DNA of 64,000 nt from Monarcha castaneiventris obscurior (Eukaryota; Chordata; Aves; Passeriformes; Monarchidae). The stretch lies in the NCBI GenBank assembly GCA_026261815.1, contig JAMPIT010000437.1, positions 4,166,001 to 4,230,000 of the forward strand, in the 5' to 3' direction. Each line of letters begins with the position of its first letter. The stretch's first letter is position 1. Below are positions 35,501-47,500 of this stretch, in pieces. Made by a program: the position numbers and the translations under genes. The notes under the pieces were generated by a model. It saw only the letters and a list, made by a program, of their open reading frames with translations, was not told the DNA's origin and made no database searches.

Positions 35501-38500
35501 CAAAGTAGATCTACCTCATGAATCAAAGACATTTGTGCTTTGAGCCTAATCCCATAATCATCACAGATACCCTGCTTATTACCTAGCAACGACACTACAA
35601 GCCTGTCAACAACCCTATGTACCCAAACAGTGCTTCATAAACACAATTAGAATGCTCCTTCAGTGTTATGCATTGCACTTAAACAGTGTTTATGATCACA
35701 ATTCTATGAAAGCACAATTGCGCTCAAGTTACATCTAGATGGAAGAAATCTTTTTAAATCTCATTTTTATAGTTCCTTATTGTTCAGAGTCATTTGGATA
35801 ATTCAGCAAGAATACATGCTGGAAGTTTAAAAAATTTTAACTTGAAATCTGTTTGAAACACTGGCTCCCAGAACTGTGCTTCAGAAAAGTTAAATCCATG
35901 GCTACAAAAGTTAGACTATGAGCTTACTACGTATCTGCAATTACCAGCATATTCATATCTTTGAACTTTGCTTTTTCCCTTCCACTTTGCTGTAGAGATC
36001 AGAAAATACTATGCAACCTTCAGGTGAATGAGCAGGAGTGTGTTTTAATGCAGAGGTTACACAAACCTGCACAGCACCTCAGGATGGGGCCTTGAGCAGA
36101 TGTGGAAGTGCTGACCATGAGACCCATGGGATAAAGCAGGACTCAAAATGCCACAGCCCACAGAGCTGACACCCAAGAGAGCAAAGTGCCACACTCAGAA
36201 ATTGAGTGGGGAAGGAAATGTCAGAGTTCCAAAGAGATGAAGATGGTAAAACCAAATCAGGCTGATTCCCATGGATTAGGGTAATGCATGCTCACTGCCA
36301 GTCTGTGTCCCAGGCCCTGACTCCATCAGCTCAGACCAGGGACAGCTTCCTGAAAAAGCTTCCTGAAAAACCCACACGGCTGGCACTTGTCTGGACCATC
36401 ACTTCCACCTCTTTTTCAAATGCCACTATTTTCAAAGCCATCCCGGGGATGTAACTACATAGAACCTTTCAGGCCTAAATAAATTTGCATGACTAAAGGC
36501 AAATTCTTTTAAAATTAATTTATTTTAGGCTCATCCTAAATGAACTAAGCATCAAATGAATTTAAAATGTCTTTCTTCTCACAATATTTCCTGTCTGAAG
36601 CTACAGCTCACTATGCAAGAGTCACTTGAAAATTAATTCACTATGAGCAATTAACACTTTACACTGAAATTATTGATAGCTCTGCTCATACCTGTTCCAC
36701 TCAGCATTGAACAGAAACAGTGTATTTAAAACAAAATACTCTAAAATATTAGCTTCTCTCCATCTCTAATAAACTAATTCAGGTAAATATTAAAAAAGTA
36801 TCCTAGATTGATTGTTTTGCACAGTCATTATCTGCAGCCTAGAACAATCAATGAGTAAATGTCTGGTTAATGATGACAACTATATTTCTAAGTATATGCT
36901 AACAGGACATCCCTATACAATACTGGTGAGAAAATAACCCTGCAAGCTTTTATACATGCTGAATTTTAATATGAGCAGCCTCAGTACAGTCAGAAGAACT
37001 ACTCATGTTATAAATGTAATTATTTGCAAAACCAGGACTCAACACAGCTGTCACTGAATTCTTTGATCACTCAGAGCTGTACATCTGTCACTGTGTAAGA
37101 AATCTGTTGAGCTACTGAGGTGGAAGTTTCTGCACGGATATCGTGATATTAGAATGAGAACACCCATCTGAAACTGGCATTCATTTTAGCTGCCAGGCCA
37201 GGCAGTGACACACCACGCCCAGCCCAGTCTCATGAACTTCAATTCAAACCACATTTCAGTGGTTTTGTACCTGCATATTTCCTTACAGCTCGAGATACAG
37301 AAATGATGCAACAGCTATCACAAACCTGCCCAAACACTTGGTTTTATCCCATCCTTTTCCTGCCACATCTGCAGTTACAAAGGACTCCATCTGTTCTAGC
37401 CAGAAGGCTGGATTTCTTTCTGGACAAAGCACAAGTGGAAGTCAGGGGGTAAAAAAATCTGCTTTCATGGGAAAGAAATGAGGAAATGGATGCTTGTAGG
37501 ACATAAATCTTCTATTTGAAATGTCTTGCTGACAAAAATCTAGCAAAGGCTTTACCCTCCCTCAGGAACTTCAGTTCTGGAAAAAATATGATGGGTTAAT
37601 GGGTAAGAAATGGATTTACAATGCAGCCTGTTTAAAAACCCTTCAAACACTCTGGTTATCCAAAACAACTGGCACTTCAAGTCAGTGGAGGCAGCCAAGC
37701 TTCCTCAGGGGAGTGCCCTGCTCCTGCTGCAAGGCAAGGATGCTGAGTGACACGAGCCAGATGGATCAGGGGAGGCTGAGCACCCATTTAGATCATTCAT
37801 GTACAATTCTTTAAAACCCCAAACCAATCCTGAAACTGAGACAAGTGCAATAATTCTTAATTCTATTGGATGAAATCTTGACAGCTCCCTTCAGCCCAGT
37901 GCTCTGCAAAAGGGCCTTGCCCTGAGCTAATGGTGCAGTTTCCACGAAGGAGTAGGGCAGGATGGAGACTGGTGGAGAAAGAGGAAGGGAAAAAGCCATG
38001 GAATGCATCTCCCTTCGGAGCTAAGATCCTGGGGCATCGTGCAGTCCTTTCTATGGTAGCTGAAATACTGCAAGCATTACTGTGAGGGGTAGCCTGCAAC
38101 ACCAGAAGGCTGAACACAGAAAGCAAAATCCCAGGAAATAAAGCTAACAAAAAAGGTTTCTTGTAGACACATCCTGTGGGAACAAGAGTTAAAAACCAGT
38201 AAAAATCTTCAATACTTGTTCTTTTGCAAGAGGGTACAGCCTAATGTGTGGGAAAGCCATGGGAAATGGTAGTATAAGCCTGGGAAAACATCACCTATCT
38301 GAACAGCAAGTGGCTGGTACATAAAATGGTTCTGGAGGACTGTTACTCTAAGTATTATATTGCTTTTTGAGCAAATTCATACTCTTCCCAAGTAGAGTTC
38401 AGCTGCACTTGGAAATTTTCCAGCCTACTTTCACATACAAGTGTGATTTTTTTAAAAATTGATTTTATTGACACAGCTACACGGGCAGACACTCTCACAC

Positions 38501-41362
38501 AAGTGCACTTCTATCAGTACAGGTTGGTGTAGCTGTGCCTGTTTTTAAGTTCCAGTTAATTGCCAAAATCACCGAAGAAGAAAAAAACTTTCAATATGCA
38601 TAAGGCCCACATTCTAAGTTGTTGCATTCATGAATATTTAAAGCATAACTCATTATCTGCAGCTCTCCCAAACCCACAGGGAATGTTACATACCAGAAGA
38701 ACAGGACCAGATGTGCCTTAGTGGGGTCTGCTCTGAACTCCTGGCACCTGGCAGTGATTATGGCTGAGCTGGACACAAACACTAGCTGCAGAAGCTCTCC
38801 TGAAAGCTGTCTAATAAAGCAAAATTAAAGCAGCCATGAAATTCTCATGCAGGTAACACTGATTAACTACAGGTCTAAATAAGACCCCTAAGTCCACATT
38901 TTCTAGTACACCTTAAGCCATTATCAAACCACATTTATGTATCCCTACTTTTTACATTGCCTAAGAACAATACAGTCAGAAGACAGATTAAAAATTAGCC
39001 AGTGAGATTTCTGTATAAAAATAATAAAACTTTAAGACAAAAGCCAAAGGATAAATATCTAAGATATCTTTAGTCTTCAGTTAGCTCATCAAAACAGAAC
39101 ATATCCTTTAGAACATATGTTACAGATATGCTACACTGTGTATCTTACAGAAATGCTACAAAGGGAACCCTCTGTCTCCATCATTTGAATGCCTTTCAAA
39201 TGAACATTAGCAAACGTTGGAACTTCTACTAAGAAGTTTATTTTACAACAGTAACTGAAAACAGAAAAAAAAAAAAAAATTAGAAAGTGCTTAGCAACTT
39301 CCCTCCAAAATAAATCCAGGCATCAATTCATCCTCTAAAGCTTTGGTGCCATTTGGATAAGGGCTCTCACCACACACCAGCATGTAACTGAAATGTGTTG
39401 TCCTAACTCGCAGCTTCAGTGGTTAATAAAAACATTAATAACTTCTGCTATTAGCAAGCTCCAACAGTTATAAGTAAGAACAATGATTCTAATATTGATA
39501 TCCAGAAGGTAATGGTAGAAAAGTCTGTTAGTGGAAACAAAGCAATAGTCTAAGTAAAGGAAAATGAAGCACAGATTTTTCTGTAACCCAAATTTACTCT
39601 TTAAGGTCATCAGTTAAATAATATACATATTAATCTGTCTGTCACAAACCTGCCTTTTAGCCAGTGTATGTGCATTGACTCCTTTTGATCTAGGGCAGCA
39701 GTTCTCAAACTTTACGTCAGTTCCTCCTCTCTTCAGGAATACTGTACAGTCCCCCTGAATACTTCCCTACACAATCATATATTATGCATTAATTTGCATA
39801 AAATACAAAAAAATACATTATTTGCAGACACATACACATATTGAATTCAAATATACACAATGACTATCATCAGCACACGTACCCTTCTTTCCCTAGAAAA
39901 GAGCTTAGGGATCCAGGTCTGTACAAAAGGGGAGTGCAGCTGCAAAAGGGAGGGAACAGAAGTACAAAATACATCCATGAGCATCCGTGCACAGGTGGTG
40001 GGGAAGCAAAGGCCAAGAAGGTGCTGCTGCCTCAGAGCCCAGGCAGCTGCCAAGAGCATCAGTACCTGGGGAAACGTATTTGTTCCACAGAGAGTGAGAG
40101 AGGGAAGATGGAGGGGGACACTAAAATCCCACCACCTGCAGCATCCAAATCTCCCGCCAGAGGGACAAAGCAGGGCCCCTGGATAATCCTCCCAGAGTTG
40201 CCAATGTTGGTATTGTCCCTGCTGACCTGCAGCTCCAGGCTCCCTCATGGCAGCAGCAGCTGCTCCTGCGTGAGCTCTGAGGGGCTCTCACTGCTCCTTC
40301 CTCAGAGGAGCAAGCACAGCTCACACTGGCCACTGGACAAGTAAAAGGTGCTTGGAAGCTTCCAGTGAGGCAATGGGAATGCACTACAGGGAAAGACATG
40401 TTAGAAGAGGTATCAAGAAAAAAGAACATCTGAGCTATGCTGTCTCTTCTCTACCCCCAGTCTCTAACGTAACTTGTCTCAACATGAGCTGGTCCTGGCT
40501 GCAGTTTTCAGCTCCTCACACCCAGGCATTTGGGAACCTGAGCCCTGAGTGCTCACACACCTCCTCAGGGTCCATTCTGAACCCTCATTTGAGAACTGCT
40601 GGTCTAGCTTAACTAGCAGCATGTGAAACTACAAATCTAACACTTAATGCCCCCTTAGTGCATAGCAGCATTCAAAGAGTAAAGTAACATGTGCTTCAGT
40701 TACCTCTGGCAGGAGTGTCAGTAGCCTGATCATGAAGATTTTGATGAGACATCTACATGGTTTATAGTATTTTACAGACTTCAAGAAAATACTATAGTGG
40801 CAGAGATGAGGGTAAGCCTACACAAGAAAAATCAGCTGCCAACCTACCCCTTACAAACAATTTGCTCAAGACTAAAACAAACTCAGAGAGCACAACTAAA
40901 TGCATAGCATTTTACTGGTACTAGTGCTTCCACAGGGCCTGTGGACACTTCTGTTAGTTCAGTCCAAACACTGCTGTATGTGGGAAAAATCTTTCAGAAT
41001 ACAGCAACACAATTTAAATGGTGTCTAGATTGGGGTGGGGACTGGGGTGTTAATCATAACTCATAAGATGAAGTACATGTTGGGGAAAATTCAACCTATC
41101 ACAGCATATTTCATTTCATGTTTTTCCATGAAAAAATTTCAACTCAAAGTATTACTGAGGCTTTACCATAAACCTATTAGTTGTTGAAAACTACAGAGGA
41201 CTCCTGGTATAATCAAAGGAACATTTTAAAGTCTTTATGTGGGGAGAATCCCACCTATTTAACAAAACATCACAGTAACACTCATGCCACAGTGAAGATG
41301 TTGGCATATTACTGTCAGTTCTGTCACTGAGAAACTGTTGTTTAAACCTTCATGTTCACCTC
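32520..41362. other. Convergent 3' region between GPR160 and PHC3
   Basis: GPR160 (+) and PHC3 (-) end towards each other here. The sequence is AT-rich and lacks recognisable exons, so much of it may be PHC3 3' UTR. AATAAA on the minus strand (TTTATT on plus) occurs several times, for example near 39237, 38464, 36517 and 33055, and none can be chosen. The only clear interspersed element is the hAT-like insertion at 39696-40601. The open frames in this stretch are unsupported. Confidence 0.5.
39696..40601. mobile_element. hAT-Charlie-like non-autonomous DNA transposon
   Basis: The left end reads CAGCAGTTCTCAAACTTTAC. The right end, on the opposite strand, reads CAGCAGTTCTCAAATGAGGG, giving a 14-base perfect terminal inverted repeat of the CAGnnGTTCTCAAA kind found in hAT-Charlie elements. 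The flanking 8-mers are ATCTAGGG (39688-39695) and GTCTAGCT (40602-40609). They share the central TCTAG, as expected for an aged duplication of the nTCTAGAn target used by this group. The interior is about 0.9 kb and shows no recognisable transposase, so the copy is probably non-autonomous. Confidence 0.8.
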
Positions 41363-41517
41363 CTAGGATTCCTTCAAGGAATTGATACGTGCACAGATTT
41401 TCAGTGCAGGTCCAAGCTTAATATTCATTGCACTCATAAGGTGATCCTCCTTCAACAAGAGGAGAGCTTGTCCATCAATTTCTTGTGCTCTAAATTCATC
41501 CGCAATATCTTGACAAC
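41363..41517 (-). CDS. PHC3: PHC3 last coding exon (SAM domain, C-terminal part)
   Basis: It encodes residues 929-979, including CQDIADEFRAQEIDGQALLL, the HLMSAMNIKLGPALKI helix and the end INSLKES, followed by TAG. This is the polymerising surface of the SAM domain and is essentially identical to the mammalian sequence as recalled. Its acceptor on the minus strand is CCTTTAG. Confidence 0.97.
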
Positions 41518-44500
41518 CTAAAGGCAATAAAAAATATGATTACTGGTTTAGAAATGTCCATTCTTAGATCCAATGATTTTGTAGAGCTTTTCAGCTACAC
41601 ATTTTCCAGTGCTCATCCCTTTAGCTTGTTGAACCTAAATTACATGCAAGAGTACAATATTATGATGGGAATTCTGAAATAATCTGAAAGTAATTTTTAC
41701 TACAGACTCTAATTACACTGTATTTATCAGAGAACTACTCATCGGGAATTTCAAGTCCCAGTAAAGACAGAATTTTCATTTCATTAAGAGGAACAACCTC
41801 TCATCATCAGAAGAGACTGGGAAAACAGCACTGAAATAGCAATCAGGAACATAATTGAAGTGGGTTCTTTCCAGCAATAAGAAGATACTACGATCTAATT
41901 CTATAAAAGATAACTATATTATACTGCTATGTGCAACCCATTGAGAACATTCACATAGCTACAATTTCCAAAAGGACTTAATTCCATCTGTGTGTTACAC
42001 CACTGGGTTAAGGAAACAAAGTTTTCAAGTATGGGCTTTGTCACAACCATCTCATGAAGATATTTATCATTAGTTATCAGAATGAATGTTCTACACACAG
42101 CAGTAACTCACTTCACAAGTGCAACTTTAAACTGGCTGGATCTTTTTTCCATGTTAAACTCCTTTTCTCAACGTGAAATACCAGTCTCAGGTTACTGAAG
42201 CTTACCACATAAAAAAAGACTACATGGGTTGGACTATCCCAAGTAACTGAGAGACTCTTTCCACTGAAGAACACAGTGGAAATAAAGGTTTCTCCAAAGA
42301 TGTTCTGGACATGTGTTGAGCAGAATCATCCAGTTATGCCTGGCTCTATGGCAGCTCTGTTAGATGGATAAATGTCTTCTAACAACATCCATGAGAGCAC
42401 TCATTGTCAGTTATTTATTTGAAGCTTCTTTCCCCCAGCCATGTTTTTAATAGGGTTTTTTAATACATTTGTGTTCTCAATCCAGCAATCTCTCCATCTG
42501 TCTGAGCCTTTCAGACACACTTGAATTTGTGCCCCACCTTCCATTCCTGACTTCAATTATTCCTCAAGTAAGCTTATTTTTTGGCATTTTTACATTTTGC
42601 CTTTTTATAAGTACACTATTACAGAGATACAAAATTGCTGTGAGGAACTTTTCTACCTAGATGACATCAACTAATTTCATACTCTCTTACGTGTTCAGAT
42701 TTAAATTCTATAAAGAATAGATAGTCTAATTTCCTGATGGATTTATAAATGTGTACAAGGCAAATGGAAAGGAAATGTGGAAGGAAGTATCAACATCCAA
42801 ACCTGAATTCATTTGGATTATTGCTGTGTGAAGGTTGTAACATTCAAGGTTGGAAAAAGTAAGCTTTTCACAAAGAATAAAGAACTACTTTTTTCTTAAT
42901 GATTTGTTAAACAGACCTTGTGCAACAATTAGCTCTGACATCATCATAAAGGTTTTCTTATTGAAGTGCTGGCAACAGATAAAATATCTGTAAGTCAAGT
43001 ATGGAGTATTTCTGCAAAAGTATCATAGCATGTCTGATTTTGAGACCTGAACATTGCGATTGTCAGACCATACTATTTACAAAGAATCTGAGAGATCAAG
43101 AGAAGTTCTTGGATTTAGGAATAAAACTGGTCCTATTGAAATAGGAAACTGGATGTTTGTTGTTGCCAGCTTTTTCCTTTAAGTAGGACATGAAGAATTG
43201 CTGTGCAACTTCTTAAAATACTTTTTATCAAAGTCATTTTTGGAAAAGCAGAGGATGGAAGTTGAAGGTATTGCAGTTCCCTCATCCAAGCACATCTGGG
43301 TACATTCTTAAGCACTTTTGCAATTGCTTGTTGTGCAATAACTTGGCCAAAAAAAAAAGGGTGGGGAGCGGGTGAAAGGTCATTTATCTTGCAACTGAAG
43401 AGAGAAAGGAGAACAATTCTGCTCAGCTTAAGCTGTTCTGTCTCTTCCCACAGAAAAAGCAGCTAACAGTGCAAGTGTCCCGGACACTGACTTCTCCAAA
43501 AGGCTCCAGAGGAACTCAGGAAAAGCCTGACAAGGACACGAGTCCATTTCATCTACAGACTGCACAGAAACGAAAACAGATGTCCCTAATGTTTATGGAA
43601 AAGTGACAAATCACCATTTCCTACAAAATGGCAGATGGTCTGCACAGACTACAACAAGTAGATATATAATATTAAATGCCATAATGAAAATCATCTGTAT
43701 TATTTCCTGTGTTAATCAATCTTGGAAGTATACGATAAAATATTTTTTCAAGAGAGGGACTTGAGCATTTACTGAAAAGAATAAACCCCAAAACTACCAA
43801 AAAACCCAAATGCAGTGATGTAGCAATAAAAATTCTGTGAGGTTGTGAATATAACTTTAAATACCTATTAAACTTCAAAAAAAAAGTATTTGAGAAACTA
43901 GGCATTCATATGGATAGGAATGAGTAATTATAATAAATTTTCATTAAATACAGACAAATATAAAGTTTGTTTAAAATCAAAGATCACCTTGTTTATAGAA
44001 TACAAAAACTAAACCAGATCCAGCAGCTGGTGAAATATTGTAAAAGTAATGGTTTCAAAACAGAAACCACATTTTAAGAATAAGATTTTTGGTTTTATAC
44101 TTGCAAGTGAATTGTGTTTATGTGGCACTTCAATTATTCTAGCACAGGAACTACCATTTATTGAGAGCCTAGGATTAGTTATTGAATTAACTAGAGCCTC
44201 AAATCTATAAAAACAGTAACTGAAAACAGCAGTGATATAGCTACACTCCATAACACAGCTCAAGTACAGAAACAGGAATGACCACAACCTAAACCTAAGG
44301 AGCTTTGCTTATTTCTACAGACATCACTGCAGGTTCCCAGAAGAAGACAGTGTTACTGAATTGCAACAGACTATCAGAAGAAAGGTACTTCAAGGATGAC
44401 TTTTGCTGATTTTAGGCATCTCTTACTGAATTCTTTGCCTGACCTACTACAAAAGACTATCTGTCATAATGCATGTGTATGACTTTGCAATGAAGATATA

Positions 44501-47500
44501 TTCCTTACAGGCTATTAGTCAAATGGGATTCACAAAAAAATGGTATAGCATTCCAGAAAAAGTAGAAAATTAGGAACAAATGTAGCCTGGGTTTTAATGG
44601 GTAAGCAACAAAAATTCTGGTATGACTGCTACTGTGGAGATCTGCCTTGTTATCTGTAGGGATTATAGTGTCTGATCAGATAAAATTACATCCTTGGGAA
44701 AAAGTGAGGAGTGAAGCTTTAAAGGTTATGATAGTTAGGAAATGATAAATGTCAACCTGAAGATGACATAAAGGTAACTGTGAATATTGAGCTAAAGGAA
44801 AGGTTTATCAACAAGGAGAAACCAGATTATTTTTTCTGAGAACAAACTGTGACTAGCAGTATGCAGAGTCTCTAGGGAGTAGATCTCTGAGCAAAGCTAT
44901 GCAAAATAAAGTTTATAGCAGAAACTTGCATATTCTTTTTTAATGACTTGTATCGTGACAGGTCTTTCAAACTTTTCAGTTGTATCAAGGGAAGTAACAC
45001 TGCTCTTGCTTTTTCTACTGAATAAGCAGTAGGGGAGGAGGGAAGAGAAAGCAGTGTAACAGGAAGGAAGTGTGTCTGATCTCTCTACTGACCTCTTGAG
45101 AGAAGTCAGACTGAAGGAAGGAACAGCTCTAATCTCCATCATCTGGGATGCAACAGCAGAAGTGGGACTAGTTCTATCAACATGGGATTTGTGCTGAAGG
45201 AACAAGCAAGAGGAAACAAATCACATTCCAGTCTCTACCACCAGCTAACACTGCTGCTGTTACCACACCACTTCCTCATCACAATGCTGCTATAAAGCAA
45301 GGAACTTCATTGTTAACACCAAGAGAACAAGTTATTGCCCATTCCATACCAGGCAGAGAGTGTATAAAGGCCCAAACTTCATCGACAGTCCATACTGAGG
45401 GGTCAGTCTGCACCACTGGTAAGAGGTCGATGCTCTCTGGCATTTTCCGCATCCTCAGCTCCCGAAGCTCCCTCTCCCTCTCACTCTGCCTCCGCAGGCG
45501 CGTGGTCATGGCCGTCGGAACTGCATCTTCGTGAGGAGCCAGATCTTCTTCTGCAGATGGATAAGTAATTGGAAGCTGGAAAATGCAGTACAAATACACT
45601 ACAGTATTAGGCTTTATTTGCAATTCCCAAAGCAAGGCCATAGTTTAAAGCAAATATTCCACAGACCTGTCTAAGAAAATGATCTCGTGACGCCCCCTCA
45701 GGGCCGCTCGGCCGACGCCCGCGTCGCCCAAGACTTTGGCTATCTGACTTCCGATTCCAACGACTGGTCTTGTCTGATGGAAACAGCCCAAATTTCTTAG
45801 TGCAACTAAGGCTGTGCCTAAAGAAGTAAGATATATTCAATAATGCACTAGTAGTTTCTTGGACTGAATTCAATCAAGTAATCATAAAATCACAGTGTTG
45901 TAGAAATGCTGCTTAGTTACAACAACAGCTGTCACAGAAATACAAGAGAAAGGTATCTCAAAGGCCATTTACTCAAAATCCTCATCTCAGTGTGGGATCA
46001 AGCACATCTAGATTACCCCTGGAAGATGTCTGTCCTTCCCATTCTTAAAAATTTTCTATGATAGAAATACCTTTGTATTTTATCACCTTGGACAGCTCTG
46101 CTCTGAAATGTCCACTGAAAATCTAAAATCACATTGCATTTTCACTACCTAGCTGATAGCCAATCAAAGGAGGATAGAGGCAAAAATCCCATGTTAAGAT
46201 TAAAATGCTAAATCCCTTTAAAATAATTTTGCTTCTGGTGTCTCAAGAAGTACCAAATCAAGAACATATATTCCCACTACTTAAATTGGAATGTAGCAGA
46301 CATAAGAGAAAGGTCATGTCCAGACACACTGATGCCAAAAAAGAGGTAAGTGGTGACTAGAAATGGAAAATTATTCCCCATTTCTAAAACTTATGGTATT
46401 AAACATCAACTTTCCAGCTGTAATAATGGAAGACTGCATTCAGATGTTGACTGTGAATTCTTGCTCTCTTAACCAGGAGAAGTTAATCCATTAACCAGAT
46501 GGTGAGAAACAATAACTACATAGTGTTACCTTTTGGCACAAGACGTGGAGCAGAATCTTTTTGACCGCAGAAACTTATTGGGATATCCCATTTTTCCACA
46601 AAATTCACACTTCAGAAGATCATTTTCAATTTCATCCAGTCCCTCTAAAGAAAGCAATGAGGAATAAAGAAATCAGTTTCAGTGACAAAAAATCAGGTTC
46701 ATATCTCTCACCTCAAGCAGGCAAAAGATCTTCAAATATTTAACACATTCAATTAAATACTTTGATTAACAATTATGCAAAGCTAAGCAAGTCATAGATT
46801 TTGTTCTGTCTAGAAAAGATCTTAAGCAAACTGAACCTTAATGAACCTTCAGTTAAGTTATTCAATGAACTTAATCAGTTTTTTGTTGAATTTCAAGTCA
46901 TCCATGAGCAGGTCTACCCTCAAACAGAGCAAGCAATTTAAAAAGAAGGGTTACAGTCCTCATGAATTGCTTTATAAAGAGTTCATTAACAGAACCAGGC
47001 CTTCCACAGTCTAAATGCAAACTCTCCTATAATGACATAATGAATTAACCTTTTAAAGTACTTTCTTTGAATAAGCAGCTGCTACAACCAAAGGGACTTG
47101 TGAAAGCAAGGAAAACATTGAATCTTGAATATATATTTAACATTCAAAAATGTTACGAAAAAGATAAGCTGCACGCAATAAAGAAAAGCATTATGGCATC
47201 TGCTGATTTGCAGCTTATTGTTACAGAGTATTTTTCTGTTATTGGTGAGGTGAGGTGAGGCCCTTTTCCTGCTCTACAAAAAGCACTAGTACAGCAAAAA
47301 CCTGGAAATACTGAGAAGGGTGTTTGAAGGATGAGGTTTCTACCACACACACAATCATACCCTGGTTTACTATCAGAAAATCTCCTCTACTCAACACCTG
47401 TGTCTCCATGTTGGATGTTTCCTACTAGCTTATCTAATGAGTAGCTACAAATTCTCTACATAAACCTAACACCAGCTGTCAGGAACAATAACTAAAGCAA

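Noticed and set aside
39841..40344. Plus-strand open frame of 167 aa inside the hAT-like element
   Set aside because: No transposase motif or similarity is recognisable. It is better explained as chance within a non-autonomous element.
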